Origin: Cyclobacteriaceae bacterium | GTDB taxonomy: Bacteria > Bacteroidota > Bacteroidia > Cytophagales > Cyclobacteriaceae | Direction: 5' to 3' | Assembly (NCBI GenBank): GCA_026989535.1 | Contig: JALSJD010000185.1 | Location: 1 to 53,849, forward strand | Length of the DNA stretch: 53,849 nt | Shown: positions 39,139 through 48,084 of the stretch, piece after piece | How positions within the stretch are numbered: the first letter of the stretch is position 1 | How the letters are laid out: each line of letters starts with the position of its first letter | Program-made: the position numbers and the translations under genes | The notes under the pieces: generated by a model | Seen by the model: the letters and a program-made list of their open reading frames with translations, nothing else | Told to the model about the DNA's origin: nothing | Databases searched by the model: none

Positions 39139-41952
39139 TTATTTACTCAAGTAAAGGTTTCGTTCCGAATAAATATTTAAGAAATAGTCGTCCATTAAAT
39201 CATCTATAAAGTAAATGGATTCGCCTGTTGATTTCATTTCGGGTCCTAAGGTTTTATTTACATTAGCAAATTTATTAAACGAAAACACAGGTTCTTTTAT
39301 GGCGTACCCTTTTTTGGTGGGGTTAAACTTAATGTCTTTCACTTTTAATTCACCCAACATAACTTTGGTTGCATAATTTACATAAGGCTCATCGTAGGCT
39401 TTGCATATAAATGGTACGGTTCGCGAAGCCCTAGGGTTGGCTTCTATAATGTAAACTTTATCATTTTTAATGGCAAACTGAATATTGATGAGGCCAACTG
39501 TTTTTAAGGAAAGCGCTATTTTTTTGGTATAGGCTTCAATTTTTCGAATCACAAAATCGCCTAAATTATAGGGTGGTAATACAGCGTAGGAGTCACCAGA
39601 GTGTATCCCAGCAGGCTCTATATGCTGCATTATACCAATAATATACACGTCTTCACCATCGCAAATGGCATCTGCCTCTGCTTCAATGGCTCCATCTAAA
39701 TAATGGTCGAGCAACACCTTATTATTGGGCATCTTTTTCATAATATCCACAATATGCTCCTCCAGCTCTTTTTCGTTGATTACGATTTTCATGCCTTGGC
39801 CACCCAATACATACGAAGGCCTTACCAATAATGGAAAATTTAATTTTTTAGCCAACTCTAAGGCTTCTTCGGCATCTTCTACCACTCCAAACTCAGGATA
39901 AGGAATGTTGTTTTCTTTTAAAAGTTTAGAAAAGCTCCCTCTGTCTTCGGCTAAATCTAAGGCCTCAAAAGAAGTTCCTATTATTGGGATACCATACTTA
40001 CTTAATTTTTCTGCTAACTTAAGTGCCGTTTGCCCTCCAAGCTGTACAATTACTCCTAATGGTTTTTCCTGCTCAATAATTTCATAAATATGCTCCCAAA
40101 ATACAGGCTCAAAATATAATTTATCGGCTACATCAAAATCTGTAGAAACCGTTTCAGGGTTGCAGTTAATCATAATGGTTTCATAGCCACATTCTTTGGC
40201 GGCCAATACGCCATGCACACAGGAGTAGTCAAACTCTATGCCTTGCCCAATTCGATTAGGGCCGGAGCCCAGCACTACAATTTTCTTTTTATCGCTTATA
40301 ACAACTTCGTTTTCATGGTCGAAGGTGGAGTAGTAGTAAGGAGTACTTGCAGCAAATTCTGCGGCACAAGTATCCACCATTTTAAATACTCGATTTATGC
40401 CTAGCTCCTTCCGTTTTTTATACACTTCTGACTCTAAACAGCCAAGTAAATGCCCTAATTGCCTATCGGCATAGCCTTTTTCTTTGGCAGTTTTAAATAA
40501 GTCTTTAGGTATGGTATCTAAGGTATATTGCTCTATGTTTCTTTCCACATGAAGCAATCCTTCAATTTGAGTTAAAAACCATTTGTCGATTTTGCTAAGC
40601 TTATAAATGGTAGAAAGTGAAATGCCTAATTTAAACGCATCATATACATGAAAAAGCCGATTCCAACTAGGATGCTCTAAGCTTTCCAATATCTCTTGCT
40701 GGTTTTTTAGTTCTCTTCCATCTGCTCCTAGTCCATTACGGTTAATTTCTAACGATTGGGTCGCTTTTTGAAGTGCTTCTTGAAAATTTCTACCAATGCC
40801 CATTACTTCACCTACCGATTTCATTTGTAATCCTAAGTGGCGGTCAGCACCTTCAAATTTATCAAAATTCCAACGAGGTATTTTTACAATTACATAGTCT
40901 ATGGCAGGCTCAAAAAAGGCCGAGGTTGTTTTTGTAATTTGATTACTTAGCTCATCTAAACTATAGCCTATGGCTAGTTTTGCTGCCACCTTAGCAATAG
41001 GGTAACCGGTAGCTTTAGAGGCTAATGCCGAAGAGCGCGAAACTCTTGGGTTAATTTCAATTCCAATAATCTTTTTATCATCTGGGCTTACCGAAAATTG
41101 CACATTACACCCCCCGGCAAATTGGCCAATGCCATCCATCATCTTTTTTGCTAAATCCCGAAGTTGTTGATATACGGTATCGGGCAAAGTCATCGCAGGA
41201 GCCACTGTAACAGAGTCTCCTGTATGCACTCCCATTGGGTCAAAGTTTTCGATGGAGCAAATAATAATGATATTACCGAGGCAGTCTCTAAGTAGTTCTA
41301 GTTCATATTCTTTCCAACCTAAAATACTTTGCTCAATAAGCACCTCATGAATAGGCGAGGCATGAAGGCCATTGGAAAGGGCTTGTTCAAATTCTTCAGG
41401 GGTATTTACAAAACCACCTCCTGTACCGCCCAGTGTGTAGGACGGTCGAATTACGAGTGGGAAACCAATTTCTTGGGCTATTTCTTTTCCTTGCAAAAAA
41501 GAAGTTGCGGTGTTGCCTTTGCAAACGCCCACATTTAATTCAATCATTTTTTGCCTAAACTTTTCCCTATTTTCAGTAGTTTCTATGGCTTCAAAATCAA
41601 CACCTATCACTTTTACGTCAAAGATTTCCCAAATGCCTGCTTTTTCGCAATCAATGGCAAGGTTTAAAGCCGTTTGCCCTCCCATGGTAGGAAGCACAGC
41701 ATCAATCTTGTGCTTTTTTAAAATTTCAATAATCGACTTTTTGGTTAAGGGCAACAAATAAATGTTATCGGCCGTAACCTTGTCGGTCATAATAGTAGCA
41801 GGGTTGGAGTTAATAAGGGTAACCTCTATGCCTTCTTCTCGTAACGAGCGTGAAGCTTGCGAGCCGGCATAATCGAACTCACATGCTTGGCCAATAACAA
41901 TGGGGCCACTACCGATAATCAATACAGATTTGATGTTATTGTCTTTAGGCAT
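39139..41952 (-). CDS. carB: Carbamoyl-phosphate synthase large chain lacking the MGS-like domain
   Basis: 937 residues. Two homologous ATP-grasp halves are seen: SVLIIGSGPIVIGQACEFDYAGSQA with RPSYTLGGTGGGF, and KKIVVLGSGPNRIGQGIEFDYSCVH with RPSYVLGGQGM. Both metal-site segments (INPRVSRSSALASKATGYP; EANPRASRTVPF) are present. The C-terminal allosteric domain of about 130 residues found in E. coli CarB (1073 residues) is missing; the protein ends DYFLNIYSERNLYLSK just after the second half. It makes carbamoyl phosphate for arginine and pyrimidines together with CarA, which is not in the window. Confidence 0.96.
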   Translation of the reverse strand: MPKDNNIKSVLIIGSGPIVIGQACEFDYAGSQASRSLREEGIEVTLINSNPATIMTDKVTADNIYLLPLTKKSIIEILKKHKIDAVLPTMGGQTALNLAIDCEKAGIWEIFDVKVIGVDFEAIETTENREKFRQKMIELNVGVCKGNTATSFLQGKEIAQEIGFPLVIRPSYTLGGTGGGFVNTPEEFEQALSNGLHASPIHEVLIEQSILGWKEYELELLRDCLGNIIIICSIENFDPMGVHTGDSVTVAPAMTLPDTVYQQLRDLAKKMMDGIGQFAGGCNVQFSVSPDDKKIIGIEINPRVSRSSALASKATGYPIAKVAAKLAIGYSLDELSNQITKTTSAFFEPAIDYVIVKIPRWNFDKFEGADRHLGLQMKSVGEVMGIGRNFQEALQKATQSLEINRNGLGADGRELKNQQEILESLEHPSWNRLFHVYDAFKLGISLSTIYKLSKIDKWFLTQIEGLLHVERNIEQYTLDTIPKDLFKTAKEKGYADRQLGHLLGCLESEVYKKRKELGINRVFKMVDTCAAEFAASTPYYYSTFDHENEVVISDKKKIVVLGSGPNRIGQGIEFDYSCVHGVLAAKECGYETIMINCNPETVSTDFDVADKLYFEPVFWEHIYEIIEQEKPLGVIVQLGGQTALKLAEKLSKYGIPIIGTSFEALDLAEDRGSFSKLLKENNIPYPEFGVVEDAEEALELAKKLNFPLLVRPSYVLGGQGMKIVINEKELEEHIVDIMKKMPNNKVLLDHYLDGAIEAEADAICDGEDVYIIGIMQHIEPAGIHSGDSYAVLPPYNLGDFVIRKIEAYTKKIALSLKTVGLINIQFAIKNDKVYIIEANPRASRTVPFICKAYDEPYVNYATKVMLGELKVKDIKFNPTKKGYAIKEPVFSFNKFANVNKTLGPEMKSTGESIYFIDDLMDDYFLNIYSERNLYLSK

Positions 41953-42347
41953 ATTCTTTAAAGAAGGGTTAGGGTTACTTTTGCATAAATTAGCGCAAAT
42001 TTAGCGTAATAAAAGAGAAGTTTAGAGCGGGAAGGGAAATAAATTTAAGTTAGGCGTTTCAATCCGTTGATACCCCAGCATCACCGAATCTCAAAAAATG
42101 AAAATCTACGTTAAATTTAGAACACTTACCTTTTGCGCTATGGGAAATAACTCAATAAATAAGACATGCCTGTAGAAATTTTCCATGTGGCTTTAGCCTC
42201 CTGATAGCTATTCTTTCGGGATACCTCAACTTTCTTTGAATTAACTCGTTAGTCCTACAAAAATTTGCGTTATTTATGAATCCCGAAAGCTTTTGGGATT
42301 CGCTTAAAGTTGACAGCATTTCTTATCCCGAACACGGGTTTAACCTT
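41953..42347. other. Intergenic region between divergent carB and the penicillin-binding protein gene
   Basis: 395 bp. It contains the carB -7 box (41996-42003, minus), an AATCCCGAAAG/CTTTTGGGATT hairpin at about 42280-42301, and a GACAGCATTTCTTATCCCGA segment (about 42311-42330) that also occurs before the YCII gene (about 3110-3130). No further gene is seen. Confidence 0.5.
41996..42003 (-). promoter_or_regulatory. -7 promoter box of carB
   Basis: Minus-strand TAAATTTG, an exact TAnnTTTG match, 43 nt before the carB ATG. Confidence 0.4.
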
Positions 42348-44603
42348 ATGATGAAGAAATTTCTTTTTAAGATTATTAGTTTTCTTGTATTGATAGCCGT
42401 AATTGGTCCTATTGTGTTCTTTTTTATGGTGCTTAAAGGATTTTTTGGGCCTTTACCAACCAATGAAGAATTGCAAAACATTGAGCACTTAGAAGCGAGC
42501 ATTGTATTTGATGCCAACAATAAACAAATAGGTAAATTTTATGTGCAAGACCGCTCGCCCGTAAGTTATATAAATATTAGCCCAAAGCTTATTAATGCCC
42601 TTATTGCTACCGAAGATCAGCGCTTTTTTGAGCATCAAGGTATTGATTTGCGCAGCTTGGGTCGAGTGATGGTTAAAACCATTCTTTTACAAAAAGGAAG
42701 TTCTGGTGGAGGAAGTACACTTACCCAACAATTAGTAAAAAATCTCTTCCCTCGAAAAAATTACAAAGCGTTTTACTACCCCATCAATAAAACACGGGAA
42801 CTCATTACTGCCTATAATTTAGAGCAAATTTATTCCAAAGAAAAACTACTTGAACTTTATCTAAATACAGTTTCGTTTGGCGAAGATGTATATGGTATTG
42901 AGTCGGCTGCAAAACGATATTTTAATGCCTCGGCCAAGCAACTAAACCAGCAACAGGCAGCCGTTTTGGTGGGTATGCTAAAGGCTACTACTTCGTATAA
43001 TCCAGCACGGCACCCTGAGGCTTCGTTAAAGCGTAGAAATTTGGTTTTAAGCCAAATGATGAAAGCAGAAAAGATAACACAGGCAGAGGCAGACTCGCTC
43101 CAAAAACTACCATTAGAGGTAAATTATCAAAAACCAAGAGGTAAGATTGCTCCTTATTTTTTAGCTACTATCCGCAAAAAGGTGTCAGCTTTTTTAGAAG
43201 AATATAACGAAGAACACAGCACGGGTTTGTCGCTTCGTAAAAGTGGCATAAAAATTTATACTACGCTGGATGCTACTATGCAGCAATATGCAGCCCAAGC
43301 CTTGCAAACACATATGCAAAAACTGCAGGGGCTGTTTGATAAACATTGGAACGGTACACTTTGGACAGCCAACGCATCGCTCCTCAAAAAAGAGATTGGC
43401 AAGATTAAAAACGGCAGAAGCAAAACGGAGCTAGCCCAAACAAAAGAAATAAGGGTTTTTGGCTTACCTAAAGCAAAAATGCTAGAAATGAGTCCTATCG
43501 ATTCGTTAAAATACCATTTAGCTCAGCTACAAGCTGGTTTTTTGGCCATGAACCCTCAAAACGGAGCCATTAAAGCATGGGTGGGAGGCATAGATTACAC
43601 CTATTATCCTTACGACCACGTGGCTGAAAATGCCAAACGACAAGTAGGCTCTACGTTTAAGCCTTTGGTGTATGCCACTGCTTTGGAGCATAATATTTCG
43701 CCTTGCACTTATTTTAAAGCAGCTCAAAAAAGTTTTGAAACTAACCAAGGCGAATGGAAAACCGCTAACGACCACGGTAATTACGAGGGTAAATATTCGA
43801 TGGAGGGGGCTTTGGAGGAATCGGTAAACACAGTGGCTGTTAACCTATTAAATAAAGTGGGCATATCTACCACCATTGCACAGGCACGAAAAATGGGCAT
43901 TCGTTCTACTTTGCCCGAAGTGCCCTCGTTGGCTTTGGGGGTCGCTAGTATCTCAATTCAGGAAATGGTAGCGGCCTATTGCAGCTTTGTAAATGGGGGA
44001 TATCAGGTACAACCTCATGCTATTTTACGCATTGAAGATAAGGAGGGGAATGTTTTATACGAATACAAAGAAGCCAATCGAAGGCGAGCTTTAAGTGCTA
44101 AAACGGCTGCCCAAATGACCTCATTATTGGAGGGTGTGGTTGCCAATGGCACAGGCAAATCAATTAGAACTCGGTATAAATTAACCAACCCCATGGGAGG
44201 CAAAACAGGCACCACCCAAGGCAATGCCGATGGGTGGTTTATGGCCATTACCCCGCATTTGGTATCGGGTACTTGGGTGGGAGGTATTTATCCTGCCATA
44301 AGGTTTAGAGATACGAGCCTTGGACAAGGTGCTACTATGGCACTACCCATTTGGGCAGGCTTTTACCAAAAACTTAATGCGGATAGAGCCTTTAATTATT
44401 ATACCCAACCAAGCTTTAAACCAATGCCTTCGGCTTGGGCTGATGAAATGGACTGCGATCCATTTAAAGAAGAATTTATTCTAAGAAAATGGTTGTTTCC
44501 TAACAAGGAAGAAAGACAAAAAAAAGCTCAAAAGAGGAAGGAGAACAAAGATTCTAAAGAGGGCGTGTTAAAGAAGATAGGTAAGTGGTTTAAAAAAGAG
44601 TAG
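42348..44603 (+). CDS. Class A penicillin-binding protein (PBP1a type)
   Basis: Bifunctional peptidoglycan synthase, 751 residues from the ATG at 42348. One N-terminal membrane anchor is followed by the GT51 glycosyltransferase (ATEDQRFFEHQGID, catalytic E89; GGGSTLTQQLVKN near 120-132). The transpeptidase has the SxxK motif S435-TFK, SVN (492-494) and KTG (619-621). A 45-residue Lys/Glu-rich tail follows. The open frame continues upstream to 42276, but those 24 residues come from a repeat-like segment and precede the membrane anchor, so I prefer the Met-Met start. It acts at the inner membrane, facing the periplasm. Confidence 0.94.
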   Translation: MMKKFLFKIISFLVLIAVIGPIVFFFMVLKGFFGPLPTNEELQNIEHLEASIVFDANNKQIGKFYVQDRSPVSYINISPKLINALIATEDQRFFEHQGIDLRSLGRVMVKTILLQKGSSGGGSTLTQQLVKNLFPRKNYKAFYYPINKTRELITAYNLEQIYSKEKLLELYLNTVSFGEDVYGIESAAKRYFNASAKQLNQQQAAVLVGMLKATTSYNPARHPEASLKRRNLVLSQMMKAEKITQAEADSLQKLPLEVNYQKPRGKIAPYFLATIRKKVSAFLEEYNEEHSTGLSLRKSGIKIYTTLDATMQQYAAQALQTHMQKLQGLFDKHWNGTLWTANASLLKKEIGKIKNGRSKTELAQTKEIRVFGLPKAKMLEMSPIDSLKYHLAQLQAGFLAMNPQNGAIKAWVGGIDYTYYPYDHVAENAKRQVGSTFKPLVYATALEHNISPCTYFKAAQKSFETNQGEWKTANDHGNYEGKYSMEGALEESVNTVAVNLLNKVGISTTIAQARKMGIRSTLPEVPSLALGVASISIQEMVAAYCSFVNGGYQVQPHAILRIEDKEGNVLYEYKEANRRRALSAKTAAQMTSLLEGVVANGTGKSIRTRYKLTNPMGGKTGTTQGNADGWFMAITPHLVSGTWVGGIYPAIRFRDTSLGQGATMALPIWAGFYQKLNADRAFNYYTQPSFKPMPSAWADEMDCDPFKEEFILRKWLFPNKEERQKKAQKRKENKDSKEGVLKKIGKWFKKE

Positions 44604-44626
44604 GAAATTTGTTTAAGTTGCAGGTG

Positions 44627-44677
44627 TTTTCGTTTTTGAGATTTATTATTTGATTTTTGTTTATTGGAGTTTATAGA
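44627..44677 (+). repeat. Dispersed repeat R3, copy 1
   Basis: About 50 bp, from TTTTCGTTTTTGAGATTTAT to GGAGTTTATAGA. It matches the reverse complement of 52715-52764 with small gaps. Confidence 0.7.
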
Positions 44678-44779
44678 CATAGGGGCTAGCTATAACTAGT
44701 ACCTAGATTGAGCGATTCAGTACATTAGTGCTTATCGCTTTAGTGAATCGCTCAATCTAGGTAGTACCCATCTATAAAC
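44669..44779. repeat. 111-bp palindromic element with 19-bp perfect inner arms
   Basis: The outer ends GTTTATAGA (44669-44677) and TCTATAAAC (44771-44779) are complementary. The inner arms ACCTAGATTGAGCGATTCA (44701-44719) and 44744-44762 are a perfect 19-bp inverted repeat with a 24-nt loop. It would form a long stable hairpin in DNA or RNA and could serve as a two-way terminator between the convergent genes. Confidence 0.7.
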
Positions 44780-44782
44780 AAC

Positions 44783-44905
44783 AAAATCCTCCGAACTGAT
44801 AGCAATTAAGTCTATCGCCCGAAGGATTTTTCTTCTATTAGTTGGCTTGTTAACTCTAAAGTAGTGCGTTCCTTGTTTGTTACAATGGGCGAATCGGTGA
44901 GTTGC
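44783..44905 (-). repeat. Dispersed repeat R2, copy 3 (inverted, diverged)
   Basis: The reverse complement of the 19118-19262 repeat. The AAAATCCTCCGAACTGATAG arm, its partner arm and TTCTATTAGTTGGCTTGTT are well kept; the far third is diverged. Confidence 0.7.
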
Positions 44906-44949
44906 TATTTTTGCCGATAAGTGCGAGATTATGATAGTTCAGTGTATTA

Positions 44950-46176
44950 TCAATTTTTCTCAAATTGTTTTTCAAGGTTGCCGTGTTCTTCCAAATCACG
45001 CACAATTTGTTTGTTTAAAGGAGTCTCTTTTATTACATTATAATTTTCCCAAAACTCTTTATTATAATTTTTGTGTTGGTATTGTAAGCCATAACGCTTC
45101 ATTTTTCTTGCACTGGAAATCCAATCAGGGTCTTGGTCATTAATATTATTAATTAACAACTCTTGAAATAATTGAGTGGTTTGGTCAGGTTTACCGGTCT
45201 CGGTGTTTATCCACACATTTTTATATTGTGTTTTTATGTATTTTAAATAGAGTTTCCCGTTATGAGGCTCAAATTCAATTAACTTATCTAATCGCATAAC
45301 ATTATTAAGCAATTTTCTATTGCGCTTATAATTATAAATGGGTTCTACTCCGTTGCCATAACCAAACTCGAGTCTCAAAATGCCATAAGTTGTAGGGTCG
45401 ATAAATATTTTTAAATCATACCCTGGTTGATCTATAAATATTAAATACAGGGGTTTATTATCGGAGCCAACGACTGTTTTGCGTTGCAGTAGTTGGTAAA
45501 AAAGTGCTTCGTCATTAAACGATCTGTACTTAATTATGTTGTCTAGCAATAAATCCTCCAGTAAATTGTATTCTTCAAAATACTTGGCATAGGCAAAGCC
45601 ATAATCGTAGCTCTTCCTTATTTCTTTAATGGCTACACGTTCTCTTACTTTTGTATAATCTTTGGGTGCTTCATAATCTTTATCATAAATGGTAATGGCG
45701 GCTTCTAAAAGCGACACATATTTACCTCCAACCATTTTAACATCTCTGTAAAAGCCCTCCATTTCTACAGGTTTCATTGGGTAGTTCTCGGTAATTCTGT
45801 TAATCGCAATTTTAAATATATCTCCAGCAGATAGGGAGTCGGTTACAATCACTTCACTTAAAACCGTTAAGCTTTTTTTTAGCTTAAACTCGGTAAAGGT
45901 TTCTGCTTTTGTAACAGGAGCCACAAAGCTCTCATAACCAATCATACTAATCTGAAAAGTTTCGGCAGCATATTCTATCGGAATGTAAAAATCAAACTCT
46001 CCTTTGGCGTTTGAGATTGTACCAATAGGCAGCCCTCTCAACCCAACCGTTGCATAAATTAGCAGCTCCCCCGTTTCCTTATCAGTAACTCTGCCCGAAA
46101 TGGTAATGGTTTTTTGCTGTGCAAAAAGGGGGGTACTGCAAAAAAACACGAAGGTAGCAAAAAATAGAAGACGCAT
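44950..46176 (-). CDS. Exported protein with carboxypeptidase-like regulatory domain
   Basis: 408 residues with a signal peptide (FFATFVFFCSTPLFAQ). Residues about 24-105 are a CarboxypepD_reg-like beta-sandwich: TISGRVTDKETGELLIYATVGLRGLPIGTISNAKGEFDFYIP, ending VLSEVIVTD, the usual junction before a TonB-dependent barrel. Here no barrel follows. The rest (about 110-408) is a soluble region with ITENYPMKPVEMEGFYRD and ESLIEFEP-like beta segments, typical of many Bacteroidota outer-membrane-associated proteins. Function unknown. The gene is divergent from the LytS-type kinase gene, only 85 bp away. Confidence 0.82.
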   Translation of the reverse strand: MRLLFFATFVFFCSTPLFAQQKTITISGRVTDKETGELLIYATVGLRGLPIGTISNAKGEFDFYIPIEYAAETFQISMIGYESFVAPVTKAETFTEFKLKKSLTVLSEVIVTDSLSAGDIFKIAINRITENYPMKPVEMEGFYRDVKMVGGKYVSLLEAAITIYDKDYEAPKDYTKVRERVAIKEIRKSYDYGFAYAKYFEEYNLLEDLLLDNIIKYRSFNDEALFYQLLQRKTVVGSDNKPLYLIFIDQPGYDLKIFIDPTTYGILRLEFGYGNGVEPIYNYKRNRKLLNNVMRLDKLIEFEPHNGKLYLKYIKTQYKNVWINTETGKPDQTTQLFQELLINNINDQDPDWISSARKMKRYGLQYQHKNYNKEFWENYNVIKETPLNKQIVRDLEEHGNLEKQFEKN

Positions 46177-46233
46177 TAATTAATTAATTTAAACGCTAAA
46201 TAACATAAACTATTACAGTTATCACAATAAGTT

Positions 46234-46241
46234 TACCTTTG
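46234..46241 (+). promoter_or_regulatory. -7 promoter box of the LytS/LytTR operon
   Basis: TACCTTTG, an exact TAnnTTTG match, 20 nt before the TTG start at 46262. It supports this non-ATG start, since the next in-frame ATG would remove the first membrane segment. Confidence 0.4.
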
Positions 46242-46261
46242 GTAACGAACATACATATATT

Positions 46262-47335
46262 TTGTTAAAACAAATTACCATATCAACCATTTGGGGCAAG
46301 TCGTTTTTAATACTTTGCCTTTGGTTTACCTTTATTTTTGGTATTGGAGTTACTTTTCAATACCTGATGTTTCGTCCGTTTCCATCCACCATTATTAATG
46401 GTATTTTGTTAAATATTTCGGTTTGTGCTATGGCTTGGGTGGCTTGGCAATGGTCTTCGTTATTATTTAAACGAAAAATTATAGTACAAATTGCTGGGCA
46501 CTCGTTTGGGCTGGCAACCTCTTTTATAATACTGGCTTCGGTTAGCTATTTTTTCGAATATTATTTAGACGACTTTACCTCGTTTGAAGAATGGCAAGAA
46601 TACTTATTAGAGCAACTTGGAGTAGCCTCAATGCAATATAATTTGCAATATGTTACAGCAATTACGGTGTATTATATTATCCGTTATATTGAAACCATTA
46701 AGCAAAACGAGCAGGATAAAACCGATTTAGCAATAGCGAATAACCACATGCAAATGGCGTTGCTCAAATCGCAAATAAACCCTCATTTTTTGTTTAACAC
46801 ACTAAATAGCATTAGCACCTTAATGGGTGTCGATAAAATTAAAGCCAGGCAAATGATGTCGATGCTATCAGAAGTAATTAGATATGCATTAGACTCTAAC
46901 GACCAAACTTCCATTTCGCTGGCAGAAGAAATTAGTTTTATTCGTAATTATATTAGCATTCAACAAGTTCGGTTTGGCGATCGATTAATTTATAAAGAAG
47001 AAATAGATGGGGGTTGTTTAGGCCTTGAGTTACCGCCAATGGTATTGCAACCCTTGGTTGAAAACTCCGTAAAGCATGGTGTTTCTCCTAAAGAAGAAGG
47101 AGGTACTATCACATTAAAGGTTTACTCAGAAAAGGATGTTGTTTATTTTGAGATTAATGATGACGGGGTTGGAATAAATAATAATTCGCAATACGAAACG
47201 AGTAGTTCGGGCGTTGGATTAAAAAACTCGAACGAGCGACTTATAAATATGTTTACTTATAAATCGAGGTTAAAAACTAACGCTTCTGAAGATGGCTATT
47301 CTGTAAAATTTGAAATACCATGGAAAAAACAATAA
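46262..47335 (+). CDS. LytS/YehU-type sensor histidine kinase
   Basis: 357 residues, starting at a TTG (46262-46264). Four hydrophobic segments occupy the first 145 residues (about 14-34, 44-66, 76-97 and 127-144), with no large sensor domain. The His_kinase (LytS type) phosphoacceptor is H175 in SQINPHFLFNTLNSIS. The GHKL ATPase has the N-box LVENSVKHG (N268) and the G-box DDGVGI (300-305), with a second GVGLKN. The stop overlaps the response-regulator start by 16 bp, so the two form a coupled two-component system. The signal is unknown. Confidence 0.93.
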   Translation: MLKQITISTIWGKSFLILCLWFTFIFGIGVTFQYLMFRPFPSTIINGILLNISVCAMAWVAWQWSSLLFKRKIIVQIAGHSFGLATSFIILASVSYFFEYYLDDFTSFEEWQEYLLEQLGVASMQYNLQYVTAITVYYIIRYIETIKQNEQDKTDLAIANNHMQMALLKSQINPHFLFNTLNSISTLMGVDKIKARQMMSMLSEVIRYALDSNDQTSISLAEEISFIRNYISIQQVRFGDRLIYKEEIDGGCLGLELPPMVLQPLVENSVKHGVSPKEEGGTITLKVYSEKDVVYFEINDDGVGINNNSQYETSSSGVGLKNSNERLINMFTYKSRLKTNASEDGYSVKFEIPWKKQ

Positions 47336-48069
47336 GCTGTATAGTAATTGATGATGAGCAGTTGGCACGCCAGTTTGTGATTGAATATTTAGACGATTTT
47401 GAGCAAATTGATATTATTGCGGAATCAGGTAAGGCCAGCGAAGCCATTAAATTAATTAATGAAAAAAAGCCTGATTTAATATTTTTAGATGTGCAAATGC
47501 CCGGTAAAGATGGGTTTGAAGTGCTCGAAAACATTCAGCATGAACCCTTTGTGATTTTTTGTACGGCCTATGATAAATATGCGATTAGAGCATTTGAAAA
47601 AAACACCATCGACTATTTATTAAAACCCTTGGATAAAACACGCTTTGATAATGCAGTTGGCAAGGCTATTGAGCGCATAAAAAATAACGATAAAAATTTT
47701 GAGCGGCTAATTGATGAAATTTCGCAACAACAAACGCAAAATTTTAGCCCGAATTTGTTTGTTCAAAAATCAGAAAAGTTAGTAAACTTACCTGTTTCCA
47801 ACATTATTTGCTTAGAGGCCTCTGGTGATTATACCATTATTTCATCAGCCACCGATCAGTTTGTGAGTTCCTCAGGTATTTCTAAACTGGCTAGTCGATT
47901 AGACCCTACGCTATTTATTAGAGTTCACCGAAGTACCATTATTAATATTAACCATTTGCAAGAGTTAGAAAAGCACGCCAATGGAGGATTATCCGTGGTG
48001 ATGAATAATAAAAAAGCCTATTCGGTAAGCCGTTCTTATGCGAAGGCGATACGAGAAATGATTGTATAA
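47320..48069 (+). CDS. LytTR-family response regulator
   Basis: 249 residues. The receiver domain spans about 5-120 and has the acidic pair D11-D12, the phosphorylation site D57 in LIFLDVQMPG, T82 and K102 (LLKPLD). A linker leads to a LytTR DNA-binding domain (about 145-249): LFVQKSEKLVNLPVSNIICLEASGDYTIISS, FIRVHRSTIININHLQEL and KAYSVSRSYAKAIREMI. It is partnered with the overlapping LytS-type kinase. Targets may include the divergent gene at 44950-46176, whose promoter is next to this operon; this is an inference from position only. Confidence 0.95.
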   Translation: MEKTISCIVIDDEQLARQFVIEYLDDFEQIDIIAESGKASEAIKLINEKKPDLIFLDVQMPGKDGFEVLENIQHEPFVIFCTAYDKYAIRAFEKNTIDYLLKPLDKTRFDNAVGKAIERIKNNDKNFERLIDEISQQQTQNFSPNLFVQKSEKLVNLPVSNIICLEASGDYTIISSATDQFVSSSGISKLASRLDPTLFIRVHRSTIININHLQELEKHANGGLSVVMNNKKAYSVSRSYAKAIREMIV

Positions 48070-48084
48070 AATTTTTCTTGGGGC

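Larger units (their letters stand above)
44604..44949. other. Repeat-filled gap between convergent genes
   Basis: 346 bp, no gene. It holds repeat R3 copy 1 (44627-44677), a large perfect-armed palindrome (44669-44779) and R2 copy 3 (44783-44905), one after the other. Confidence 0.7.
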
